Positions 53,157-60,600 of a DNA stretch of 64,000 bases are shown in pieces. Origin of the DNA: Phycisphaerae bacterium (lineage in GTDB: Bacteria; Planctomycetota; Phycisphaerae; UBA1845; UTPLA1); NCBI GenBank assembly GCA_023150615.1, contig JAKLKO010000003.1:124001-188000 (forward strand), given 5' to 3'. Both the position numbers and the translations under genes were made by a program. The notes below the pieces were generated by a model, which saw nothing but the letters and a program-made list of their open reading frames with translations, searched no databases and was not told the DNA's origin. Numbering within the stretch: position 1 is the stretch's first letter; the number at the start of each line of letters is the position of its first letter.

Positions 53157-53202
53157 AAAACCGCCCCAGGCGGACGCGTGGGCGCGGTTTCGCCGGAAAC
53201 CG
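53157..53202 (-). promoter_or_regulatory. Attenuator-like hairpins in nuclease leader
   Basis: Reading the minus strand, CGGTTTC-CGGC-GAAACCG (53202-53185) forms a 7-bp hairpin. The overlapping AAACCGC (53190-53184) can instead pair with GCGGTTT (53164-53158), followed by TT. The two structures share a strand and so exclude each other, as in antiterminator/terminator leaders. The second is weak as a terminator because its T-run is short. Confidence 0.35.
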
Positions 53203-53362
53203 GCCGCCGAGGTGTTTCATGTAGTAGTTTCGCACAGTCGCGGCCCGGAATCAAGCGGGCCGTGGAATTCGCGAGCCGGCGGACACGGATGCGAAGGGTC
53301 CGCGAATGGCGACGCTCGCTGTCGCACGGCTGTGGATCTGATCGGACGACCGTCCGGCGCCT

Positions 53363-54214
53363 TCAGAATGGCCGCTGCTCGAAGAGGATCTCGCACGGCT
53401 GGATCGCTTCTGCCGCGAACGGATCGACGTACCGCGGGGCGGTCAGCCGCAGCGAGCGAATCTGGATGGCCGGAAACTCCGCCCCGCCGGCGTCGAGGAG
53501 CGTGGCGACGGTCTCGGACTGGATGTCCTCGCCGATCGCGGTGACGAGGGCCTTCAGTCCGTCGTCGTTTTCGGCGCGGAGTTGCCCCTGCCAAACGAGC
53601 AGCGATTCGACGGGCGAGTCGGGCGGAGCGAGGTCGGAGCGGAAGACCTCGATCATGCCTTCCGGCGTCGCGGCGATGACGCGCATCTCGTGCGGCTCGA
53701 GCGGCCGGACCGATCGCGTCGTGCGGCTGAGGTCCCCACCAAGGCGCACGCCATCGAACAGCGGGGCGCGAAAGACCGGCGCGACGCGATAGAGCAGCTC
53801 GTAGTACGCCGCGCGATCATCGGCATCGAGAAAGCGGACGTGCACGCCGACCATCTCGGTGTCCGGCGCGGGCGCGTATCCGGCGAGCCGCGCGCGGACC
53901 TGGTCGAGCAGTGTGAATGCGCCGGTGGACCCCGCGTCGCCGACGCGCGGATCGCTCGTCAGGCGCAGCGTCCGCGCCGCAACAATAATCGAGAAGCGCG
54001 GGCCGATCCGGCCCTCGGACGCATCCGGCGACGTGTTCTCGTCGAGGAACGCGACGAAGGCGGCCGGCGTGCGCACCCGGGCCAGCGCCGCGCGAAGCGC
54101 CGGCCGGAACGGGCCGGAGGCCCCGCGGACGGTGGCCAGCAGCGGCTGGCCACCAAGGGTCGCGGTGGCGAGCCGGTTGACCAGGTTGGATTCGAGGGTC
54201 GCGAGTGCGGCCAT
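53363..54214 (-). CDS. Mu gp37-like protein with C-terminal extension
   Basis: The 283-residue protein has an N-terminal region (about 1-115: LESNLVNRLATATLGGQPLL ... FSIIVAARTLRLTSDP) resembling DUF1834/Mu gp37, a head-tail connector-region protein. The C-terminal half (about 120-283) has no family I recognise and makes the protein about twice the usual gp37 length. GAGG nine bases before the ATG supports the start. It is the last gene of the head module. Whether the extra part replaces missing connector or tail functions is open. Confidence 0.68.
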   Translation of the reverse strand: MAALATLESNLVNRLATATLGGQPLLATVRGASGPFRPALRAALARVRTPAAFVAFLDENTSPDASEGRIGPRFSIIVAARTLRLTSDPRVGDAGSTGAFTLLDQVRARLAGYAPAPDTEMVGVHVRFLDADDRAAYYELLYRVAPVFRAPLFDGVRLGGDLSRTTRSVRPLEPHEMRVIAATPEGMIEVFRSDLAPPDSPVESLLVWQGQLRAENDDGLKALVTAIGEDIQSETVATLLDAGGAEFPAIQIRSLRLTAPRYVDPFAAEAIQPCEILFEQRPF

Positions 54215-54244
54215 GCCGGTTGCCTCGACGTGACTTCGGTTCGA

Positions 54245-54688
54245 TCAGGCGTCGTCGAGCGAATCGCGCGTGAAGCGGCGCGTCGGGCCGAAGACTTCGG
54301 CCGGAGCGCCGCGGCCGCGATGGCTCGCCGGCGCGGGCGCGGCGGGCAGATGCACGCTGCCGAATGACACGCGGCGGAGCCAGGTGATCGCCTCGGCGTG
54401 CCGCCGCGCGACGTCGGACGGAACGGGTGGTCGGCGGCCGTGGAGTCGGTACTCGATCAGGTCGAGCACGAACGTCTTGAGCACGGCGGCAAGCTCCGGC
54501 CGGTCCGTGAGATCGACCGGCACGGCGTAGCGCGCCGAGAGGTAGCTGTCGACCTCACCTTCTGCGCCGAGCCGGGCCTCGTTGACCTTGTCGAGATCCG
54601 CGGAGCCGCTGCCGGCGTCGTCGGTCAACTGGACGTAGGCCGTCGTGCCGAGGCGCTCTTCGATGTCGGCGTTGGTGACGTAACCCAT
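54245..54688 (-). CDS. Mu gp36-like protein (DUF1320)
   Basis: The 147-residue protein matches DUF1320/Mu gp36: MGYVTNADIEERLGTTAYVQ, EVDSYLSARYAVPVDLTDRP and LDLIEYRLHGRRPP follow the family pattern. It is a small head-completion or connector protein. A GGAGAG ribosome-binding site precedes the ATG. It lies between the major capsid and gp37-like genes, as in Mu-type phages. Confidence 0.75.
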   Translation of the reverse strand: MGYVTNADIEERLGTTAYVQLTDDAGSGSADLDKVNEARLGAEGEVDSYLSARYAVPVDLTDRPELAAVLKTFVLDLIEYRLHGRRPPVPSDVARRHAEAITWLRRVSFGSVHLPAAPAPASHRGRGAPAEVFGPTRRFTRDSLDDA

Positions 54689-54775
54689 CGCGGTCTCTCC
54701 GGCGCATCGTGCGTGACAGGAAGGGGTCCGGCGGCGCAGCGCGGGTCCGCACCGCCGGACCTGCGGCGAGGACGG

Positions 54776-55687
54776 CTAGACGAAGTCGGTGCGGACGGCG
54801 AACTGCCAGTACCCGTAGGTCATGCGGTATCGCGCCCGCACGCCGTAGAGGAACTTCTCGCGGCGGAAGCCCTCGTCGGAGTCCTCGGCAAGGGCGTTGA
54901 ATTCGATCGGCTCGCGGTCCTGAAAGATGAACGGCCGGAGAATGCCGCTGGTCTTCAGCAGGTACCACTTCGAGGCATCGGTCAGCCAAGGCATCGCGAC
55001 GACGCGGGCCGCGCCCTCGAGGACGTTGCTGCGGTTGCCGAGGATGGTCGAGTTGATGGCCTCGAGCGCCGGGAAGAGCATGCCCGGCGGCACGACGCAG
55101 ACGAGACCCGTGGCGTCGACCATCATCGGCTCGGCCCGGTCATCCTTGAACGAGAGCATGGCGGCGATCGCCTGCTGTGCCGCGGCCTTGAACTCGTCGG
55201 CGGTCGGGGCGTCGGGGACGGCGGCGTCGGAAGTCAGGAGGTTGCTCTGCGCGCCGGAATCGCCCGACTCGTGCGCCGTGCTGAAGAAGCTGACGCCGTC
55301 GTAGGACAGGCCGGACGACTCGCCCTCGATGAAGAGCTGCGCGAGCAGGAAGTCCTTGTGCGTCGCGGCGCGCTGCGCCAGCTCGGCGATCCGCAGACGG
55401 ATCTGGCCGGTCTGGTCGTCTGAGATTTCGTCCCGATCGACCTCGATCGTGGCCTCGTACTTGAGGTTCTCGACGGAGTAGCTCTCCGTGCGCAGACCCT
55501 GCGTGAGTCGTCCGTCCTTGAACTCGCGCATCTTCGGCACGGTGCCGAGCCAGCGGTAGACCTCGCGGTCGGCATTCGAGACGACGCGCGTGGCGAGGTC
55601 GCGGTAGAGCACCGGCGCGGCGTCGAAGCGCTGAAAGAACTCGCTCCGCAGTCCCTTGGTCAACAACCCCGTATTGATGACGGCCAT
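54776..55687 (-). CDS. Mu gpT-like major head (capsid) protein
   Basis: The 303-residue protein matches the Mu-type major head protein: MAVINTGLLTKGLRSEFFQR at the N-terminus and REVYRWLGTVPKMREF, SYSVENLKYEATIEVDRDEI and FKDDRAEPMMVDATGLVCV follow the gpT family. It should form the capsid shell. AAGGAG six bases before the ATG supports the start. Length and an uninterrupted frame suggest a functional product. Confidence 0.85.
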   Translation of the reverse strand: MAVINTGLLTKGLRSEFFQRFDAAPVLYRDLATRVVSNADREVYRWLGTVPKMREFKDGRLTQGLRTESYSVENLKYEATIEVDRDEISDDQTGQIRLRIAELAQRAATHKDFLLAQLFIEGESSGLSYDGVSFFSTAHESGDSGAQSNLLTSDAAVPDAPTADEFKAAAQQAIAAMLSFKDDRAEPMMVDATGLVCVVPPGMLFPALEAINSTILGNRSNVLEGAARVVAMPWLTDASKWYLLKTSGILRPFIFQDREPIEFNALAEDSDEGFRREKFLYGVRARYRMTYGYWQFAVRTDFV

Positions 55688-55755
55688 GTGCGGCTCCTTT
55701 TTCTCTCAAAAGCACCCGGATGAGGCCGGCGCGACCGATCGGCCGCGCGGCGCGC

Positions 55756-56511
55756 TTACGGCAACTCGATGTAACGAAGGGTGAGCAGTCCGCCGACGCC
55801 GGCGGTGGAACTGGCTTGACCGACTCTGGCCCAGAGGCGCTGGTCCTTGCCGACGAGATTTCCGGCGAGCGTGAGGACGGCGCGCTGGTGGTTGGTCAGC
55901 GAGGCGAGATTGAACGCGTCGACGATCTCGTCGGGATCGCTGTTGTCGGTTCCGACGTCGAGCGTGCCCTGGTCGGGTTTGGTGTGGAAGATCACCTCGG
56001 CCGAGAGCACGAGAATCGGTTTGTGCGTGAGCATGATGACGTTGGTCGTCGCGGCGGAGGTCGAGCTGGCCAGCGGCACGTGCTCGGCCCGGACGATCTG
56101 CGGGTCGGCGAGCGGGTCGATCCGCACGATCGCTTCGCCGACCGACGGCACGCCAATGATGCGTCCGACCAGCGTCAGCCCGCCGGAGTTCGACAGCGAG
56201 AGCGTGTCGTCCGACGCGGCGAAGACCGGCCGGCCGATCAGCGCGACCGTGGCTCCGCCGACCTCAAGGAGGAAATCGCCCTGCGTATAGACGCGGATGC
56301 TGCGGGCGCCGTCGGCGCCGCCGGTGTTGTCCGATTCCTCGTAGGCGATGCCGACGAATGCATCGCCCGCCTCGAGCGCGCGGACGTATCCGCTCGTGCG
56401 GTCCCGGCCGACGAGCGCGCCCTTGAAGATGTGCACGTCGCCCAGCACCTTGAAGGTTCGCAGTTCCTGGTCGACGTAACGACTGATTTCCCGATTGGCT
56501 GCAAGCGGCAT
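55756..56511 (-). CDS. Phage head decoration-like protein
   Basis: The 251-residue protein is beta-rich with an N-terminal half (about 1-130; MPLAANREISRYVDQELRTF ... VRALEAGDAFVGIAYEES) similar to small capsid-decoration proteins (DUF2190-like). The second half lacks a known family. Its place between protease and major capsid genes agrees with a decoration or scaffold role. AAAGGAT precedes the ATG. Confidence 0.6.
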   Translation of the reverse strand: MPLAANREISRYVDQELRTFKVLGDVHIFKGALVGRDRTSGYVRALEAGDAFVGIAYEESDNTGGADGARSIRVYTQGDFLLEVGGATVALIGRPVFAASDDTLSLSNSGGLTLVGRIIGVPSVGEAIVRIDPLADPQIVRAEHVPLASSTSAATTNVIMLTHKPILVLSAEVIFHTKPDQGTLDVGTDNSDPDEIVDAFNLASLTNHQRAVLTLAGNLVGKDQRLWARVGQASSTAGVGGLLTLRYIELP

Positions 56512-56560
56512 GGCATCCCATCCTTTCGTTCAGGCGACAGGTTCGATTGACCATCCGGGA

Positions 56561-57568
56561 TCAACTCGGCCGCGCGGCCAGGCCGGCCTCGCGCAGCGCG
56601 TCGGCGACGTACGCCTCCTGCGAGCAGAGCGACACCAGCAGCGGACCGGCGTCGCGATACTCCTGCTCGGCGCGGCGTCGGACGGATTGCTCGCTCGCCG
56701 TTGACGCAAGGGCCGGCGGACGCGTCCGCTGCGGCGCGACGACGACGGGCGCGACCGCCATCCACTCCTCGAACGCGGCCGGATCGCGCAGCGCGAGCGA
56801 CGCAGCCCAGTCACGCTGCGCCGGGACGAGCTTTCCGGCGGCAAGGGCGGCCGCGACGCGATCGGCAGCGCGGCGGGCGTCGATCTGCATCGTCAGCGCG
56901 GCGATGCGCTCGGTGGCCGCAAGCATGACCGCGTCATCGTCGAGTGCGGCGTCGCAGCCGAGCGCACTGCGCAGCCCATCGCGTACGTCGCTCCGCGGCG
57001 GCTCGCGATGCACGATCGGCCGGATCGCGATGATCGCAGGCTTGTTGGTCAGCGCCACGGAGTGCAAGCCGACAAGGCGGCGGTCGCTGCGTCGAATCAG
57101 CGCAACCGGCGACAGGTAGCGGTACTGCCCGTTGCGGAGTTGCTCGGCCGCCGGCGGGGTCCACTGCACCTCGGCCCACAGTCCGGCCGTCGCGGGTCGA
57201 GAATCGGCCCCGGCCGTCGCGTCGGGAACTTCGTGAATTGCCTCGGCGCTCGAAGGCGGCACGGCGAACAACCGCTTGATCCAACCGGCGGCGGGCGCCT
57301 GTCCCGTGGGCGAGCTGAACGCGCCGCCGAGTGACTGGTGCTCGTAGTCAATGGGCACGTCGGTTCCGTGGGCGCTGAACGCCTCGATCGTGCGGCGGAC
57401 CGCGTCCTCATCGACGACAAACGTTCCACTTCGGCTCTGCACCTCTCCCCACGGCGCGATCAGCACCTGCGTCGGCAGCGCGCCGGACCACGTCGCGCCG
57501 GCGTCGAACGCGGCGGAGACGACGTCAGCGCCGGCCGCTGCGACTTCGCTGAGCTTCACCTGGTTCAT
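56561..57568 (-). CDS. Mu I-like phage head protease/scaffold
   Basis: The 335-residue protein fits Mu gp32 (I), the prohead protease whose C-terminus can act as scaffold. Characteristic segments are IAPWGEVQSRSGTFVVDEDA, DVPIDYEHQSLGG, AAGWIKRLF, GLWAEVQWTPPAAEQLRNGQ and YRYLSPVALIRRSDRRLVGL. The C-terminal 130 residues are helical, consistent with scaffolding. GGAGGAG precedes the ATG. No frameshift is visible. Confidence 0.82.
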   Translation of the reverse strand: MNQVKLSEVAAAGADVVSAAFDAGATWSGALPTQVLIAPWGEVQSRSGTFVVDEDAVRRTIEAFSAHGTDVPIDYEHQSLGGAFSSPTGQAPAAGWIKRLFAVPPSSAEAIHEVPDATAGADSRPATAGLWAEVQWTPPAAEQLRNGQYRYLSPVALIRRSDRRLVGLHSVALTNKPAIIAIRPIVHREPPRSDVRDGLRSALGCDAALDDDAVMLAATERIAALTMQIDARRAADRVAAALAAGKLVPAQRDWAASLALRDPAAFEEWMAVAPVVVAPQRTRPPALASTASEQSVRRRAEQEYRDAGPLLVSLCSQEAYVADALREAGLAARPS

Positions 57569-57642
57569 GCGACTCTCCTCCGGCCCTCATCGGGCCGCTC
57601 GTACGAATGACAATCCAGATCAGCGTTCCGCTTCTCGCCGTT

Positions 57643-58950
57643 TCAGTCCGCGCGGGGCGGAGACTCGGACGGGGTCCGCCCCGGCAGCACGGGCTCCTGC
57701 AGATCGGCCTGCGGGACGCCGAGCGCGGCGTGTGCCCAGCCCGCCGGGATGCGCAGCCCGAGATCGTTTACCGCAATCGCCAGCGCGCGGCCGAGTCCCT
57801 CCGGATCGCGCGGGTGATCGACGAGGCGATGGAAGTAAGGGGGCTCGACCGCGTCGCCGAAGCGCAGCCGCGTCAGCGGCGTGAGCAGGTCTCGGCGCAG
57901 CGTCCGCGCCTCCTTGCGGAGATCGTCGTCGCGCAGGTCGCGGCGCACGCGGTCGTGCACCTCGGCGGCCGAGAGGTTGGCGATGGCCCGCGCCGTGTCG
58001 GTCGTCAGCGTCTGACCGAGCCATGCCTTGGACAGCTCGCGGTTGAAGTAGTGGCAGAGCGACTCGTAAGGGTTGACGTCGCCGGGGACGCGCGTCTGCT
58101 TGATCTCCAGCTCGACCGCCTTTGAGAAGATGCCGGCGGCGTCGGAGCCGAGGTGACGGAGCATCTCGAGCAGCTCGCGTTTTTCCTCGGGGGTGGCGGC
58201 CGGGTCGTAGCGCGCGATGCGGACGGGCATGCCGAAGATCTCCGCGAAGATGAGCCAGTCCTTGATGGCGAACTGCTTGCCGAGGTAGGCCAGTGCCGAG
58301 ACGCGCAGCAATCCGCCCTGCGTCGGGACGCCGGTGGATGCGTGCGGACGGTGCACGATGAACTTGTACGGCGGCAGCGGCGTGCCGTCGTGCGGATGCT
58401 CGTCGGTCAGCACGCGGACGTCGCCGAACTCGCCCAGCGCAAGCCGGGAGAACTCGACCGGGACCACGTCCGTGAGCTCCAGACCGTCATCGCCGAGCGA
58501 CCAGACCAGCTCGGCCACGGCCAGGTTCCGACCGAGCGCCAGCGCGAGATGCTGCAACGAGTCCTCGAACGTCTCCGCGCGACGCAGCACGTCACGGCAG
58601 TACGCCGCCGCGTCGTCCGCCGATGCGCGATCAAACGTGCCGTCCGCGTCCGCTTCGGTCGCCGAGACGATCCGCCATGGCAGGCCGGTGATCGCCAGAC
58701 GGCGCGTGCTGGCGACACTGAACAGGTGCGGGTCCTTCTCCTCCATCTGCTCGTAGAGCGCCATCAGTTCCGTCAGGTCGCCGGCGTCGGCCGCGCGGAG
58801 GATCGAGACGAGGCGCTGCGGCGTCAGTCCGTCGGCGGGGTAGCTCCGCCAGGAGTCGGACTCGCGCGGGTGAACGATCCGTCCCGTTGGAGGATGGTCG
58901 GATCGTCGGGCGCGGCGCAGAGCGTTGACGATTCGAGCGGTCAGTCCCAT
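57643..58950 (-). CDS. Mu gp29-like portal protein (DUF935)
   Basis: The 435-residue protein matches the DUF935 portal family: MYEQMEEKDPHLFS-like ALYEQMEEKDPHLFSVASTR, GRNLAVAELVWSLG, PYKFIVHRPHASTGVP and LAYLGKQFAIKDWLIFAEIF. The portal is the dodecameric ring through which DNA enters the capsid. AGGAGG eight bases before the ATG at 58950 fixes the start, 54 bases inside the longest frame. Confidence 0.85.
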   Translation of the reverse strand: MGLTARIVNALRRARRSDHPPTGRIVHPRESDSWRSYPADGLTPQRLVSILRAADAGDLTELMALYEQMEEKDPHLFSVASTRRLAITGLPWRIVSATEADADGTFDRASADDAAAYCRDVLRRAETFEDSLQHLALALGRNLAVAELVWSLGDDGLELTDVVPVEFSRLALGEFGDVRVLTDEHPHDGTPLPPYKFIVHRPHASTGVPTQGGLLRVSALAYLGKQFAIKDWLIFAEIFGMPVRIARYDPAATPEEKRELLEMLRHLGSDAAGIFSKAVELEIKQTRVPGDVNPYESLCHYFNRELSKAWLGQTLTTDTARAIANLSAAEVHDRVRRDLRDDDLRKEARTLRRDLLTPLTRLRFGDAVEPPYFHRLVDHPRDPEGLGRALAIAVNDLGLRIPAGWAHAALGVPQADLQEPVLPGRTPSESPPRAD

Positions 58951-58997
58951 GGATCGTTCCTCCTGTACGATTTCGACGCGAGTCCGCGTTGCTTGAA

Positions 58998-60329
58998 TTA
59001 CCACGCGCCGCGGCGCGCGAACGTCAGTGATGTGTCCGCGAGGTACTCGACGCGGCCCGTCGGACGATCGGCCGCGTGCAGCCCGAGCGCGGCGGCCCAG
59101 AAGCGATCAGCGTGCCCGCCAACGCTGCGATCGGCCTCGAATCGCACGTTCCCGGCCGAGGTCGTGCGGCGTTCGATCGAATGCCAGTCTCGGCGGATCG
59201 CGTCGTCGGCCGGGATGCGCAGGCGGTCGCGCTCGGCGAGGACGCGGAGCCGCGCGGCGAGATCGCGTTTGACGGCAGGCGTGAAAACCACCGGTTCGAC
59301 GCGATGGCCGAACTGCGCCGCGAGTTCCTCGGCGAGCATCGCGCCGAGGCCGCCGGCGTCGACGCAGCAGCGCCGCACGGCGGGTCGCGCCAGGCGGGAT
59401 TCGATGACGCGGCGCTGCACGGCGAACGGCGTTCGGGACAGCTCGATCACGCCGCGCGTTTCGAACACGTCATCGACCGCCTCCCACAGCCAGATGACGG
59501 TCAGGTCGCGCACGCGGCCGACGTCGACGCCGGCGAAGATCCGCGCATCGGCGCGCGCGAGGCGGTGCTCGTCCGGCGCCGTGTGCAGCCGTGGGTCCTG
59601 GCAGGCGGTGATCAGCTCGTGCGTCAGCAGCGCGGCGGACTCATCGGCGAACTCGCACTCGAATTCCTGCGCGAAAAGCGCCGGGTCTTCCATCGCATCG
59701 CGCAGAGCGGCAACATCGACCGGCAGGCCGGCGGCGACGGCGTCGTGGATCGTGACGGTCGAGTGCGTGAAGCGCGGGTTATCGCGCAGCCGGCAGAAGA
59801 CGTTGTCGCGCCCGCGCGGCGTGGAGCAGACGTCCAGCTCTCCGTCGCCGCGAAGCACGGTGGGGAATAGCGCCGACCAGATCGCGCGGTCGTCGCGGTG
59901 CATTGCGAACTCGTCGAGCAGGACGTCGCCGCTGTAGCCGCGGGCGGTCAGCGGATTGGCGGGCAGGCCGATGATCCGCACTCCGCCGGGCAGCAGCGCC
60001 TCGCGGATGCGCAGCGCGCTGTGGCCAAAGACCTCGCTTTCGTGAAACTCGCAGGTGATCTCGAGCGCGGCGCAATGTCGCCGGACGCGCTCCATCAGCT
60101 CGCCGCTCTGGCGGTCGCTGGCCGACAGGAGGATCTGCGTCCGCCGCCGCAGCAGTCCGCGGACCAGCCGCCGCAGCGAGAAGACGAAGCTCTTGCCCGT
60201 CTGCCGCGACCAGTTGTTCCAGGTGAATCTCGCGGGATTGCGCAGCGCCGAGCGCTGGTAGGACGGCATGCCCAGCACGGGGCCCGGCAGGGACCCTTCG
60301 CCCGAGACTTCGACCACGCCGACGGCCAT
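58998..60329 (-). CDS. Mu gp28-like terminase large subunit
   Basis: The 443-residue protein has terminase motor motifs: a Walker A-like SRQTGKS (41-47), Walker B DVLLDE (135-140) and the coupling segment STPRGRDN (169-176). A nuclease domain follows (FAGVDVGRVRDLTVIWLW; Asp at about 268). It should cut and pump DNA into proheads. The N-terminus is shorter than in Mu gp28, but the motifs are complete. No small terminase gene is adjacent. GGAG nine bases before the ATG supports the start. The 12-base palindrome GGACCGCGGTCC lies 14 bases upstream. Confidence 0.85.
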   Translation of the reverse strand: MAVGVVEVSGEGSLPGPVLGMPSYQRSALRNPARFTWNNWSRQTGKSFVFSLRRLVRGLLRRRTQILLSASDRQSGELMERVRRHCAALEITCEFHESEVFGHSALRIREALLPGGVRIIGLPANPLTARGYSGDVLLDEFAMHRDDRAIWSALFPTVLRGDGELDVCSTPRGRDNVFCRLRDNPRFTHSTVTIHDAVAAGLPVDVAALRDAMEDPALFAQEFECEFADESAALLTHELITACQDPRLHTAPDEHRLARADARIFAGVDVGRVRDLTVIWLWEAVDDVFETRGVIELSRTPFAVQRRVIESRLARPAVRRCCVDAGGLGAMLAEELAAQFGHRVEPVVFTPAVKRDLAARLRVLAERDRLRIPADDAIRRDWHSIERRTTSAGNVRFEADRSVGGHADRFWAAALGLHAADRPTGRVEYLADTSLTFARRGAW

Positions 60330-60342
60330 TCGCGAAACTCCG

Positions 60343-60354
60343 GGACCGCGGTCC
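60343..60354. promoter_or_regulatory. Perfect 12-base palindrome before the terminase gene
   Basis: GGACCGCGGTCC (60343-60354) lies 13 bases upstream of the terminase start, a position suited to an operator that controls the head module. No matching regulator can be named. Confidence 0.3.
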
Positions 60355-60600
60355 GTTCACCCGCTTCGCACGAGTTAGTCCAGACCACCGTTCCGCGGGG
60401 GCTGCGAATCTCGGACCGCCCCGCCGCGCGCCCGGCCCGCGTCGGCCCGGCCGATCAGGCCCGAAAACCACTAGGCCGCCGGCGCTTGCGTGGCGTATCA
60501 TTAAGTAGGCCAAGGGCCGGCCGACAATGTCCTGTCTGGATCGGATTCGGCCGCCGGTCGATCGCCGGGTTGTCGATCCTGTCACGCTGGAGGGGCACGC

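Larger units (their letters stand above)
53363..60329 (-). mobile_element. Mu-like head-only gene module
   Basis: Seven same-strand genes with gaps of 30-87 bases follow the Mu order gp28, gp29, I, decoration, T, gp36, gp37. All frames are intact and all starts have ribosome-binding sites. Absent from the window are a transposase or integrase, tail sheath or tube genes, minor head proteins (Mu gp30/F), lysis genes and a small terminase. Flanks are ordinary secreted-protein genes. Codon composition resembles the surroundings. It may be a prophage remnant, a satellite or a domesticated particle; no boundaries or attachment repeats were found. Confidence 0.65.

Noticed and set aside
51512..53224. 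570-residue plus-strand frame
   Set aside because: It is antisense to the nuclease-fold dockerin gene, whose signal peptide, active-site segments and dockerin motif are clear.
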